Below are positions 36,879 to 46,124 of a DNA stretch of 64,000 nucleotides, one piece after another. This DNA comes from Eutrophobius brisbanensis (GTDB lineage: Bacteria > Pseudomonadota > Gammaproteobacteria > Eutrophobiales > Eutrophobiaceae), in NCBI GenBank assembly GCA_038131795.1, contig JAYPQE010000003.1, positions 2,460,516 to 2,524,515 of the forward strand. Direction: 5' to 3'. The stretch's first letter is position 1. Each line of letters opens with the position of its first letter. The notes beneath the pieces were generated by a model that saw nothing but the letters and a program-made list of their open reading frames with translations, did no database searches and was not told where the DNA came from. The position numbers and the translations under genes are program-made.

Positions 36879-37808
36879 ATGGATTTATTTAAAAAAGAAT
36901 CACATATCAATTTTCTAGGTCATCGCAAAATCGCGGCGGTTTTTTCTGCAGTTCTGATTTTACTGTCCATCGGGATGACTTTAATTAACGGCCTGAATTT
37001 CGGTGTGGACTTTACCGGCGGCACCATCGTCGAGCTCAGGTATGATAATCCTGTCAATCTGGAAGAGGTCAGAACCATTCTGAACAATTCTGAATTTGCT
37101 GGTGCCGTTGTACAAAATTATGGCTCTGCAAACGAGGTGTTGATCAGGTTGGCGCCGATTGAGGAACTGGACAGCTCAGATATCAGTACCGAAGTTACGC
37201 GATTACTTGGTGTGTCACAGGAAAATGTCATGCGCATAGAGTTTGTTGGCGCCCAGGTTGGGGAGGAACTGACAGAAAGCGGTGGTCTGGCCATGTTATT
37301 TGCCCTGTTCGGTATCCTGGTATATGTCGCAATACGGTTTCAGACCCGATTTTCCCTGGGGGCCATTGCAGCCTTGATACATGACATCATTATTACAATA
37401 GGATTTTTCGCCCTTACCCAGATAGATTTCGATCTAAGTGTATTGGCGGCTATCCTGGCAGTAATAGGATATTCACTAAACGACACCATTGTTGTGTTCG
37501 ACCGGATCCGTGAGAACTTCAAGCGGTTAAGAGAAGCGACCCCATTTGAAGTGTGTAATTTCTCCATTAACCAGACCATGAGTAGGACGATCATCACAGG
37601 ACTGACAACGTTGCTGGTACTTTTTGCATTGTTTTTTCTTGGTGGTGAAACCATACATGGATTTGCCATTGCGTTGATTGTTGGTGTCATTGTCGGGACG
37701 TACTCATCTATCTATGTGGCCAGTCCGGTCACCCTTGCCCTCGGTGTGTCCAGGCAGGATCTGATGCCCGTGGAGAAAGAAGGTGAGGGGTTACCTGATC
37801 GCCCCTGA
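36879..37808 (+). CDS. secF: Protein translocase subunit SecF
   Basis: 309 residues, six membrane helices. It has NFGVDFTGGTIVELRY, the periplasmic P4-like region, and SLNDTIVVFDRIRENFK, the conserved helix shared with SecD. Last in the yajC-secD-secF unit. Normal length. Confidence 0.97.
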   Translation: MDLFKKESHINFLGHRKIAAVFSAVLILLSIGMTLINGLNFGVDFTGGTIVELRYDNPVNLEEVRTILNNSEFAGAVVQNYGSANEVLIRLAPIEELDSSDISTEVTRLLGVSQENVMRIEFVGAQVGEELTESGGLAMLFALFGILVYVAIRFQTRFSLGAIAALIHDIIITIGFFALTQIDFDLSVLAAILAVIGYSLNDTIVVFDRIRENFKRLREATPFEVCNFSINQTMSRTIITGLTTLLVLFALFFLGGETIHGFAIALIVGVIVGTYSSIYVASPVTLALGVSRQDLMPVEKEGEGLPDRP

Positions 37809-37873
37809 TAAATTTGTTATAAAAATTTCTAGAATAATTTCAGTTCAATTCAATACTAGCGAGGTCAACTGTC

Positions 37874-39037
37874 ATGCGTATTGTGGCAGATGACGGCATT
37901 CCATATATCGATCGCGTGCTTGATCAGGGCCATGAACTCATCCTGCTTGACCATAATGAAATCACCACGGAAAGGCTGAAGCATACCGAGATACTCATTG
38001 TCCGTTCGGTGACACGTGTAGATGAAGCCTTGCTGGATGGCACAGAGGTCAGGGTTGTTGCTACACCAACCAGTGGTACAGATCATATCGATCAAACCTA
38101 CCTGGCGTCTGCGGGGATACATTTTATCAGTACCCCCGGTTGTAATGCCCGATCCGTGGCAGAGTATGTATTGAGCAGTTTATATTTACTGAAGAAACAA
38201 AGTCTTATCTCTCTTACTGATATAACAGTGGGCATAATTGGCTGTGGTCATGTCGGCACATCTGTGGCTTCCATGCTGGCAGCGGTCGGTATCAAGTATA
38301 AGCTTTATGATCCTCCCCTACAGGCAGCAGGAGATGAGCGGGAATTTGTTTCATTATCAGAGATACAATCTGCAGACTTGATAACTTTGCATGTACCATT
38401 GCATATGGGAGGGGCTTATCCCACATACCATCTTGTTGATAATGATTTTTTATCTGCTTTAACACCAGACACCATTATTATCAATGCCGCCAGGGGAGGT
38501 GTCATTGATGAATCTGCCTTACTGGAATACTTCACCCATGATAAACTGAAAAGTGTAGTGCTTGATGTCTGGGAAAATGAACCACAAATTAATCGGTCAT
38601 TATTATCAAAGGCAATTATTTCTACTCCGCATATTGCAGGATATAGTCTGGATGCAAAGTTCGAAGGTAGCCGGCAGGTAGCTGAAAAAATCTCTAATTT
38701 TAAGCAAATGGAATATTCTGACCCTGGGAAGGAAACCATCCTCCCTATGACCAATAGTGTAGTTACTGTGACAGACGTCATGGATGATGATGAAGTGATA
38801 CAATTTGCAGTATTATCTGGTTATGATGTGAGTGATGATTCTGATAGATTTAAACAGGTTAGTTATGTCCATGGCAGTGAGCAGGAGAAAATATCAGTTC
38901 AGCACTTTTCAGGTTTCAGGAAGAATTATCCGGTGAGAAGGGAATTTACCAACTTTTCCGTAATCCTCCCACCGTCCAGAAAAAAATGTAAACAAAAACT
39001 TGAAGGCCTTGGGTTCAAGGTCAAATTGCAGGAATAA
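37874..39037 (+). CDS. pdxB: Erythronate-4-phosphate dehydrogenase
   Basis: Second step of DXP-dependent pyridoxal-phosphate synthesis. 387 residues with the D-2-hydroxyacid dehydrogenase fold: Rossmann GIIGCGHVGTSVA, catalytic Arg in NAARGGVIDE, Glu in DVWENEP and His in STPHIAGYSLDAK. The extra C-terminal dimerisation domain specific to PdxB is present (about 290-387). Followed by purN after eight bases. Confidence 0.94.
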   Translation: MRIVADDGIPYIDRVLDQGHELILLDHNEITTERLKHTEILIVRSVTRVDEALLDGTEVRVVATPTSGTDHIDQTYLASAGIHFISTPGCNARSVAEYVLSSLYLLKKQSLISLTDITVGIIGCGHVGTSVASMLAAVGIKYKLYDPPLQAAGDEREFVSLSEIQSADLITLHVPLHMGGAYPTYHLVDNDFLSALTPDTIIINAARGGVIDESALLEYFTHDKLKSVVLDVWENEPQINRSLLSKAIISTPHIAGYSLDAKFEGSRQVAEKISNFKQMEYSDPGKETILPMTNSVVTVTDVMDDDEVIQFAVLSGYDVSDDSDRFKQVSYVHGSEQEKISVQHFSGFRKNYPVRREFTNFSVILPPSRKKCKQKLEGLGFKVKLQE

Positions 39038-39045
39038 AAATTTTC

Positions 39046-39648
39046 ATGACCACACTGAAACTGGGTTTTCTTGCCTCACACAGAGGAACGAACATGCAAA
39101 GTATCATCGATGCCTGTAATGAAGGGAAGATCGATGCAGTTCCTGCAGTTGTGATTAGTAATAATGGTGATTCAGGGGCATTGGACAGGGCCACAACCGA
39201 ACAAATTCCGGCTTACTACCTGAGTAGTAAGAAATACCCCGATCCTGAAGACCTGGACCGATCCATACGTGATGCGTTATTAAAACATGAAGTTGATATC
39301 GTTGTGTTGGCAGGTTATATGAAAAAGATCGGTGAACATACTATCAAGGCATTCGAGGGATGTATTCTCAATATTCATCCTGCTCTTTTGCCTAAATACG
39401 GTGGACAGGGTATGTACGGAAATAAGGTGCACAGTGCTGTGCTTGAATCCGGTGACAGGGAAACCGGTGTAACGATTCACGTGGTGACAGATAATTATGA
39501 TCAAGGACCAATTTTGGCACAACAGACTGTTCCGGTAATAGAAGGCGACACAGTCGAGTCGCTGGCAAGGAGAGTCCTGGTTGTAGAGCACCAGTTGTAT
39601 GTGGATACCATTAAAGGAATCGTTGAAGGCGACATTAAGATCAATTAA
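39046..39648 (+). CDS. purN: Phosphoribosylglycinamide formyltransferase
   Basis: Transfers formyl from 10-formyl-tetrahydrofolate to GAR in purine synthesis. 200 residues. Motifs: FLASHRGTNMQSIIDAC at the N-terminus (the usual GNGSN-like loop is SHRGTN here), NIHPALLPKYGGQGMYG with the catalytic Asn-His, and VTDNYDQGPILAQ with the catalytic Asp. It is normally next to purM; here it sits between pdxB and the RND exporter. Confidence 0.93.
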   Translation: MTTLKLGFLASHRGTNMQSIIDACNEGKIDAVPAVVISNNGDSGALDRATTEQIPAYYLSSKKYPDPEDLDRSIRDALLKHEVDIVVLAGYMKKIGEHTIKAFEGCILNIHPALLPKYGGQGMYGNKVHSAVLESGDRETGVTIHVVTDNYDQGPILAQQTVPVIEGDTVESLARRVLVVEHQLYVDTIKGIVEGDIKIN

Positions 39649-39651
39649 TTC

Positions 39652-42123
39652 ATGTTTTCACTAGTGACAAAATTATATGAACGGTTTGTTCTGAATAAAC
39701 CTGGCCTTGTACTTGCCGCGATAGCAATTATTTGTATAGGTGCCGGTTTTCACGCCCGGGATTTCAAACTGGATGCTTCTGCAGATTCTCTGTTGTTAGA
39801 AGGAGATGAAGGTTTACGGGTCTTTCGGGAAACCAGTGAAAGATTTGGGACCCAGGATTTTCTGTTCGTGACTTTTATTCCCAGACAGGACATCTTTTCA
39901 GATGAATCCCTGGAAGTAATTAAAATGCTGAAAGAAGACCTGAGTAACTTGAGTCTGGTTGATTCTGTCGTTTCGATAATTGATGTGCCCCTGGTAAAAA
40001 ATGTTGGGAGTAAACTTTCCGACGTAGCCAATAATTATAAAACCCTGATGGACCCTGATGTGGATAGAGATGCTGCCAGGCAGGAGCTCTTGGAGAGTCC
40101 AATATATAGCAACCTGATCATCAGTGAAGATGCAAAAATGACTGCATTACAGTTAAATCTGAGATCTAATGCAGATTATTTGAATGCTCAAAAAAACAGG
40201 AACAGCATGCTGATTAAGCGTTCACAACAGGGGTTAACAGCAGCTGAGCAACAGGAACTGGAACAGGTCCTCAGTCAATACGAGAATTCCAAGGCCCGGT
40301 TTGATGCGGCAAATCATGAGAACATAAATAAGATCAGGGAAATCATGTCAACTTATCAACAACATGGTGAGATTCACCTGGGTGGGTTGACCATGATTGC
40401 CGATGACATGATCAGGTTTATTAAAAATGACCTGATTGTGTTTGGAATCGGCGTATTCAGTTTTTTAGTCATTATGTTGTCTATTATTTTCAGAGGGGTC
40501 AGGTGGGTGGTTCTGCCTCTGGCCAGCTGTATTCTTGCCGGGTTAATTATGATCGGATTGCTGGGATTTATTGGCTGGCAGGTTACAGTTATATCTTCAA
40601 ACTTTATCTCCCTGATGCTGATTTTAACGATGTCCATGAATGTCCACTTAATTGTACGTTACCGGCAGCTATCCAGGGATAAACCTGGTCTTACTCAACA
40701 TGAACTGGTTTCTGAAACAACCCGGCGCATGGTATGGCCTTGCCTGTATACGGCCCTGACGACAATGATTGGGTTTGGTTCGCTGGTGGTCAGTGAAATA
40801 AAGCCCGTAATAGATTTTGGCTGGATGATGGTGCTTGGATTGATGGTCACTTTTCTGATTTCATTTTTATTTTTTCCCGGCATGCTTGTAATGTTGAAGA
40901 AAGTTGATGTCCCTGATGCTGAACGGGAGTCAACACCTTATACTGCGATATTGTCTAATTACGCAGAGAAGAAAGGTTCCTTAATTCTGGTTCTTACATT
41001 TATTCTGACTATCGTCAGTGTTATTGGAATGACCCGGCTGAGAGTGGAGAACAGCTTTATTAATTATTTCAGTGATAGTACTGAAATCTATCAAGGTCTG
41101 GAACAGATTGATCAACGTCTCGGTGGGACAACGCCCTTGGACGTTATAATTACCTTCGACCCTGTGAAGGAATATGGTGAACAGGAAGACGATGAATTCG
41201 ATGAGTTTGATGATTTGTTTGGTGAATTTGAAGCCGATCCGGCTGATGCCTGGTTTACTTCATACAAAATGGATCGAATTAAAGATATACATGACTACAT
41301 GGAAGGTCTCTATGCGGTAGGTAAAGTATTGTCCCTGGCATCGGTTATACGACTTGCGGAAAGCCTCAATGAGGGGGAGGAATTTGATGCCTTTGAACTG
41401 GCAGTCATCTATAAGCGAATCAGTCCAGATTTAAAACAGAGTATTATTGACCCATATATTTCAATAGCTGACAATCAGGCAAGAATTTCTACCCGAATCC
41501 AGGATTCGTTACCTGAACTGAGACGTAACGATCTTATTAATCAGGTGAAAAATGACCTGCGCACGCGGTTTGGTCTGGAAGATAATGAATATGAATTAAC
41601 CGGCCTCCTGGTTTTGTATAACAATATGTTACAAAGCCTTTTCAAATCACAGATTTTGACCCTGGGAGTAGTGATGGCAGGTATCGCACTCATGCTGTGT
41701 GTATTATTTCGTTCTGTTTCACTTGCTATTATCGGGATCATCCCCAATATTCTGGCGGCTTCGATCATTTTAGGGTTAATGGGAATATTAAATATTCCGC
41801 TGGATATGATGACCATTACCATTGCGGCCATTACGATCGGGATTGCAGTAGATAACAGTATTCATTACATCTACCGCTTTCGGGAAGAGTTACCAAAACA
41901 TGATAAAAATTATATGACGACCATGCATTATTGCCATGCGAATATCGGCAAAGCAGTTTTTTATACTGCCACCACGATCATTGTAGGGTTCTCAATTCTG
42001 GTCTTTTCCAACTTCATTCCGACCATTTATTTCGGCCTGTTAACGGCACTGGCGATGTTCATAGCCCTTCTGGCAGCCCTGACATTACTCCCCAGATTGA
42101 TCATATTATTTCGGCCATTTTAG
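39652..42123 (+). CDS. RND/MMPL-type exporter (HpnN-like)
   Basis: 823 residues, twelve membrane helices in two repeats, each with a large periplasmic loop. Typical segments are LSIIFRGVRWVVLPLASCIL and MTITIAAITIGIAVDNSIHYIYRF; the second periplasmic loop carries an acidic run (EQEDDEFDEFDDLFGEFEAD). It begins four bases after purN. Family members move lipids such as hopanoids (HpnN) between membranes. It is followed by an MlaC-like protein, as hpnN is accompanied by hpnM-type Ttg2D proteins. Hopanoid transport specifically is unproven. Confidence 0.75.
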   Translation: MFSLVTKLYERFVLNKPGLVLAAIAIICIGAGFHARDFKLDASADSLLLEGDEGLRVFRETSERFGTQDFLFVTFIPRQDIFSDESLEVIKMLKEDLSNLSLVDSVVSIIDVPLVKNVGSKLSDVANNYKTLMDPDVDRDAARQELLESPIYSNLIISEDAKMTALQLNLRSNADYLNAQKNRNSMLIKRSQQGLTAAEQQELEQVLSQYENSKARFDAANHENINKIREIMSTYQQHGEIHLGGLTMIADDMIRFIKNDLIVFGIGVFSFLVIMLSIIFRGVRWVVLPLASCILAGLIMIGLLGFIGWQVTVISSNFISLMLILTMSMNVHLIVRYRQLSRDKPGLTQHELVSETTRRMVWPCLYTALTTMIGFGSLVVSEIKPVIDFGWMMVLGLMVTFLISFLFFPGMLVMLKKVDVPDAERESTPYTAILSNYAEKKGSLILVLTFILTIVSVIGMTRLRVENSFINYFSDSTEIYQGLEQIDQRLGGTTPLDVIITFDPVKEYGEQEDDEFDEFDDLFGEFEADPADAWFTSYKMDRIKDIHDYMEGLYAVGKVLSLASVIRLAESLNEGEEFDAFELAVIYKRISPDLKQSIIDPYISIADNQARISTRIQDSLPELRRNDLINQVKNDLRTRFGLEDNEYELTGLLVLYNNMLQSLFKSQILTLGVVMAGIALMLCVLFRSVSLAIIGIIPNILAASIILGLMGILNIPLDMMTITIAAITIGIAVDNSIHYIYRFREELPKHDKNYMTTMHYCHANIGKAVFYTATTIIVGFSILVFSNFIPTIYFGLLTALAMFIALLAALTLLPRLIILFRPF

Positions 42124-42328
42124 GTGGAATTTTCCTTTTTCTTTGCAAATCAATGAGATATATTTAAGCTTTGAGTTTGATATACTGCGATTAGAACTTT
42201 TAGGAAATTATAAACTCACAAAACATGTAATCTAACTGCCTGTTCAGGCGTTATATTTCAAGGGTCCAGTAACCCGCAGTAGCTTTTTGAAGAAATAATA
42301 ATATAACAACTTTATCCAGGAGATAGTA
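42124..42328. other. Intergenic region before the mlaC-like gene
   Basis: 205 bases without a gene. AT-rich; a CCAGGAGA ribosome site lies at its end. It probably carries a promoter for the mlaC-ibaG-murA run, but I cannot mark one with confidence. Confidence 0.4.
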
Positions 42329-42949
42329 ATGAGACGCGATGTGGTAGTGTCAGCGATTTTTGTCACTACAATATTATTTTTTACCCAGTTGGCATATGGA
42401 CAGTCTGAAACTGCAGCTGATCTGGTGCAATCGACTACAACACAGGTAGTGGAACGAATTAATGCTGATCATGACAGAATTGATTCAGATCCAGATTACA
42501 TCTATTTGGTTATGGACCAGTTAGTGGTGCCACATTTTGATTTTCATACTATGTCCAGGGCAGTATTGGGTGCTGCATGGCGGGATGCCACGCCTGAACA
42601 GCAGAATGCTTTCTTGAATGAATTCAAGGATCTGTTGATTGGTACGTATGCCTCAAATCTGACGGAATATTCTGACAATCAGATAGTATTTTATCCAGAA
42701 GAAACCAGGCCCAATTCGCGTTTTGTCCTGGTCAGGACAGAGGTCCAGGGGGCAGTCAATAATAATCCATTACCTATAGATTATCGTATGCATCAAGTTA
42801 ATGGGAAATGGATGGTGATTGATGTTGCTATAGACAAGGTCAGTCTGGTGTCTACTTACAGGGGATCATTCAGATCTGAAATTAATAATGATGGTCTGGA
42901 TTCTTTGATTGCAAAACTTGCAGAAAAGAATCATCGGCAGCCTTTGTAA
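42329..42949 (+). CDS. mlaC: MlaC/Ttg2D-like periplasmic phospholipid-binding protein
   Basis: 206 residues with signal peptide (VSAIFVTTILFFTQLAYGQ). Family motifs: VVPHFDFHTMSRAVLGAAWRDATPEQ, FKDLLIGTYASNLTEYSD and INYRM-like PIDYRMHQVNGKWMVIDVAIDKVSLVSTYR, in part. It shuttles lipids across the periplasm. The usual mlaFED genes are not upstream; the RND exporter stands in their place. Also no mlaB between it and ibaG. Confidence 0.85.
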   Translation: MRRDVVVSAIFVTTILFFTQLAYGQSETAADLVQSTTTQVVERINADHDRIDSDPDYIYLVMDQLVVPHFDFHTMSRAVLGAAWRDATPEQQNAFLNEFKDLLIGTYASNLTEYSDNQIVFYPEETRPNSRFVLVRTEVQGAVNNNPLPIDYRMHQVNGKWMVIDVAIDKVSLVSTYRGSFRSEINNDGLDSLIAKLAEKNHRQPL

Positions 42950-43075
42950 GCGATTTCTGACTTTCTGACACTTTTCAGTATTCTCTCATCAATAATTTCT
43001 GTCTAAAGTGGGACGGACAGAATCATTTATCAAATAGGAGTATAATATCCTTGCTAGTATTTGAAGGAGATCACG

Positions 43076-43333
43076 ATGGATATTGAAGATATAAAAAAAG
43101 CGATTGAAGATGGATTACAAGGAGCGAATGTGATCGTTGATGGCGATGGTACTCATTTTGCAGCTGTTGTTGTCAGTGAGGAGTTCCAGGGAAAATCCAT
43201 AGTTCAGCAGCATCAACTTGTCTATAAGACCCTGGGTGACAAAGTAGGTGCAGACATTCATGCCTTAAGTCTAAAGACTTTAACGCCAGATGAATGGGAT
43301 AAAGAAAAAAATCTCCGCAGTGTTAGTGAATAA
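43076..43333 (+). CDS. ibaG: BolA family protein IbaG
   Basis: 85 residues. I chose ATG 43076, eight bases after an AAGGAGA ribosome site; the frame opens earlier at a TTG that lacks one. Motifs: VIVDGDGTHFAAVVVSEEFQGK and QHQLVYKTLGDKVGADIHALSLKTLTPDEW, in part. BolA proteins pair with monothiol glutaredoxins in iron-sulfur handling. The ibaG-murA order is conserved in gammaproteobacteria. Confidence 0.93.
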   Translation: MDIEDIKKAIEDGLQGANVIVDGDGTHFAAVVVSEEFQGKSIVQQHQLVYKTLGDKVGADIHALSLKTLTPDEWDKEKNLRSVSE

Positions 43334-43341
43334 TACCCACC

Positions 43342-43572
43342 ATGGATAAACTCAAGATTCTTGGTGGCAACCAGTTAAACGGGGAAGTTTCCATATCTGG
43401 CGCAAAAAATGCAGCTTTACCTATTCTGGCCTCAACGTTACTGACTGACCAGACCATGACAATCAGCAATGTCCCCCACCTAGATGACATCACCACCACC
43501 ATGGAGTTGTTAGGCAGGATGGGTTCAGATTTGATGCTCGATGAAAAACTTAACATCGAGGTTACCAATCAT
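43342..43572 (+). CDS. murA: UDP-N-acetylglucosamine 1-carboxyvinyltransferase, truncated at the contig join
   Basis: First step of peptidoglycan precursor synthesis. The N-terminal 75 residues are normal: LKILGGNQLNGEVSISGAKN with the active-site Lys-Asn pair, then NVPHLDDITTTMELLGRMG. After NIEVTN (about 43566-43572) the sequence stops resembling MurA and becomes the reverse complement of a valS gene, giving a short spurious tail to 43608. About 340 residues, including the catalytic Cys, are missing. Truncation results from the join, not from a natural stop. Confidence 0.93.
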
Positions 43573-43578
43573 GAACAT
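43562..43578. other. Chimeric junction between two genomes
   Basis: Between 43562 and 43578 a gammaproteobacterial murA running right meets an alphaproteobacterial valS running left. Both lose their 3' parts. Base composition and codon use change abruptly to very AT-rich. A CATG tetramer fits both gene ends, so microhomology may have caused the join. No mobile-element end is visible here. Confidence 0.85.
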
Positions 43579-45124
43579 AAACTTTTGAGAAAGGAACTTC
43601 TTTCATAAAATGAAGTCCCATCATCATCATTCTAGCTACCCAGAAAAAAATAATATCAAAACCAGTTACAAGAACAGATGTTCTATAAAATCTTTTCAAC
43701 TCATAAGTTTTTTTTTTTGGCCATCCTAATGTAGCAAATGGCCAAAGAGCAGATGAAAACCAAGTGTCTAGAACATCAGGATCTTGTTTAAGGTTAGGAA
43801 TTTTTTTATATCTTTTTTTGCATATTTTTTTTGCTTCTTCATAATTTTCTGCAACGATAATGTCTCCATTTTCTGTATACCAAGCTGGTATTTGGTGTCC
43901 CCACCAAAGTTGTCTGGAAATGCACCATGGTTGAATATTTTCCATCCATTGAAAGTAAGTTTTTTTCCAATTGTCAGGAAAGAATACTGTATTTTTATTT
44001 TTTACTTGTTTAATTGCCTGGACTGCTAATTTTTTAGCATCAACAAACCACTGTTCCGTTAAAAGAGGTTCTACTACTGTATTGCTTCTATCTCCATATG
44101 GAACCACATGATTTATGTCTTCAATTTTTGATATTAAATCTTGAGATGTAAGTTCATTAATAATTTTATTTCTTGCATCTTGACATGACAAGCCAACATA
44201 ATCAGATGGAGTATTTTCATTTAAACTACCATCTTTATTTAAAATATTTATAGATTCTAATTTATTACGTTTGCCAACCTCAAAGTCATTAAAATCATGA
44301 GCTGGTGTAATTTTTACAACACCAGATCCTTGATTAGGATCCGCATAGTCATCCTTGATAATTTTAACTTTTCTTTTGCATATTGGTATTTCAACATCTT
44401 TACCAATTAAATGTTTGTATCTCTCGTCTTTTGGATTTACTGCAACAGCAGTATCACCAAACATTGTTTCAGGACGAGTTGTTGCAACAATTACAAATTC
44501 ATTATTATGAATAATTTTATATTTAATAAAATATAACTTTCCTTTAGTTTCTTTCTGTACAACCTCTAAATCCGAAATCGCAGTTTGAAGATGAGTGTCC
44601 CAATTAGTTAACTTTAAATCTTTATAGATCAATTTATCTTTATAAAGGCTTACAAAAACTTTTATTACTGCTTCAGATAAACCTTTATCCATAGTGAATC
44701 TGTCTCTTGACCAATCACAGGAGGAGCCTAATTTTTTAAGTTGAGATGTAATAATATTTCCTGATTTATTTTTCCATTTCCAAACCTCTTCTAAAAATTT
44801 TTCTCTACCTAGTTCATTTTTAGATATATTTTTTTCTTTTAATTGTTTTTCAACAACTAATTGAGTGGCTATTCCAGCATGATCTGTACCTGGTTGCCAA
44901 AGAGTTTCGTACCCTTTGTTTCTATAATATCGGGTTAATAAATCTTGTATGGAGTTATTTAAAGCATGCCCCATATGCAAACTGCCAGTTACATTTGGTG
45001 GAGGGATAACAATCGAAAAGTATTTTTTATTATTTTTTTTAGGTTTAAAACACTTATTTTTTTCCCAAATATTATATATTTTATCTTCGATTTCCTTATG
45101 ATTGTATGATCCAAAATTTGACAT
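43570..45124 (-). CDS. valS: Valyl-tRNA synthetase, 3'-truncated at the join (SAR11-like)
   Basis: Charges tRNA-Val. The first 518 residues are intact, with PPPNVTGSLHMGHALNNSIQ carrying the HIGH signature HMGH (50-53), the editing domain (ATTRPETMFGDTAVAVNP) and LWWGHQIPAWYTENGD. It runs to FMKEVPFSKVYVH, just before where KMSKS should follow, then enters murA-derived bases and stops at 43562. The AT-rich codon use and sequence style are those of Pelagibacterales. Divergent from tRNA-Cys. Confidence 0.93.
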
Positions 45125-45187
45125 TTTATTGAATATTAGAAATCATTATATATATCTTTTGACATACCAATATAAAGTTAAAATCTT

Positions 45188-45261
45188 GGCCACGTGGCGG
45201 AATGGTTACGCAGAGGATTGCAAATCCTTGTATCCCAGTTCGATTCTGGGCGTGGCCTCCA
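45188..45261 (+). tRNA. tRNA-Cys(GCA), integration site
   Basis: Acceptor GGCCACG pairs with CGTGGCC, discriminator T as usual for Cys, CCA encoded. Anticodon stem GAGGATTGCAAATCCTT-type with anticodon GCA. T arm CCCAGTTCGATTCTGGG. Its 3' half is repeated at 63875-63918, so the gene is the attachment site of the element that follows. It is complete and should be functional. Confidence 0.96.
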
Positions 45262-45344
45262 AAAAACTATTTAAAATAACACCAACAAAATCTAACTTAT
45301 TTAACAGTAGCAATTTTTTAAAAGTCGACAACAAAAAAAGTGTC
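45217..45344 (+). repeat. attL-like direct repeat (tRNA-Cys 3' half plus flank)
   Basis: From ATTGCAAATCC inside the tRNA anticodon arm through CGACAACAAAAAAAGTGTC, this region is repeated at 63875-64000 in direct orientation with few differences. The match extends about 80 bases beyond the tRNA end, more than a minimal core site. Directly after it GTGTCCCACAA occurs twice in tandem (45340-45361), a possible arm-type site. Confidence 0.9.
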
Positions 45345-45363
45345 CCACAAGTGTCCCACAAAA

Positions 45364-45642
45364 ATGGAGTTTTCGTTAATGTTTGACAGGGATTTAGGGA
45401 TTTACCTGTCAAATAATAAACTTATTTTGGTTAGAAAAGGTGATCCAGAGCTTCTTTGGGATGTTACCTTTTTAAAGGAAAATAAAGTTATTATTTATGA
45501 CAGAATAACTAGCGGAACATATTCGACTGAAGACACAATGCAGGTAATGTACATCAATGAAAATGATGAATGGTGGGATCTAAAGTCAGTAAAATTAAAG
45601 AAACTTGTTAACCCTCAAGGTAGCGCTTGTAAAAAAAATTAA
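45364..45642 (+). CDS. Hypothetical protein at the left end of the element
   Basis: 92 residues from ATG 45364 (a GTG at 45340 would add eight residues from within the attachment repeat). Not recognised; MFDRDLGIYLSNNKLILVRK and WDVTFLKENKVIIYDRITSG suggest a small beta-rich protein. Its start region contains a TTGACAG (45383-45389) and CTGTCAA (45406-45412) pair, a motif repeated elsewhere in the element. It is the only left-end gene on the plus strand. Confidence 0.5.
   Translation: MEFSLMFDRDLGIYLSNNKLILVRKGDPELLWDVTFLKENKVIIYDRITSGTYSTEDTMQVMYINENDEWWDLKSVKLKKLVNPQGSACKKN
45383..45412. promoter_or_regulatory. TTGACAG...CTGTCAA inverted pair, left end
   Basis: TTGACAG at 45383-45389 and CTGTCAA at 45406-45412 form an inverted pair 16 bases apart, 122 bases from the tRNA-Cys end. 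The same heptamer occurs at 59768-59809 and 63691-63722. Candidate binding site for the element's regulator or for its integrase. Confidence 0.45.
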
Positions 45643-45645
45643 CAT

Positions 45646-46068
45646 TTAAAGCTTGTTAATTTTTTCACACTGATATCTGGATTTGATTATTTTGGCAGGG
45701 GAATCGTTATCAAAATTATGAATAATATCTTCTTTCTCTAATATACCAGTAGACCTTTCAAGATCATTTCTTTGAGTTGTCAATCCCATAGGCGGTCCTA
45801 TCAATCGAGGAAATTTTTTATTAATTTTCCATAGAATTCTATTTTCATTAATTTTGATAAAAACTATATTTCCAAAAGTAAACTGATTATCGGTTAATTT
45901 TCTATAAGGAACATCAAAGCCATTCTCATTTAATGATGTAATAGACCAACTTTCACCTTCTTTTTTGAACTGATAACGTAATTCAGATTTTCCATATGTA
46001 CATTTTAAAACTATCTCTTTTTCAGAAGAGCATGCAAATAAGAACAAAAATATAATCAGATATCTCAT
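45646..46068 (-). CDS. Small lipoprotein, MRYL signal-peptide family (1)
   Basis: 140 residues. The signal MRYLIIFLFLFAC ends in a lipobox Cys. The body (KSELRYQFKKEGESWSITSL) resembles a small beta-barrel or lipocalin-like domain, not identified. The first coding bases are nearly identical to those of the gene starting at 48835 and similar to that at 48376, pointing to a shared signal cassette. Convergent with the gene at 45364. Confidence 0.7.
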   Translation of the reverse strand: MRYLIIFLFLFACSSEKEIVLKCTYGKSELRYQFKKEGESWSITSLNENGFDVPYRKLTDNQFTFGNIVFIKINENRILWKINKKFPRLIGPPMGLTTQRNDLERSTGILEKEDIIHNFDNDSPAKIIKSRYQCEKINKL

Positions 46069-46124
46069 CTAAAATTTATTAGTACGATTTCTTTCATCAA
46101 TTCTTTTCTGTAAGATATCAGAAA

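Noticed and set aside
45102..45386. Open frame covering the tRNA-Cys
   Set aside because: It reads through the tRNA and attachment repeat; composition and position show it is not a gene.
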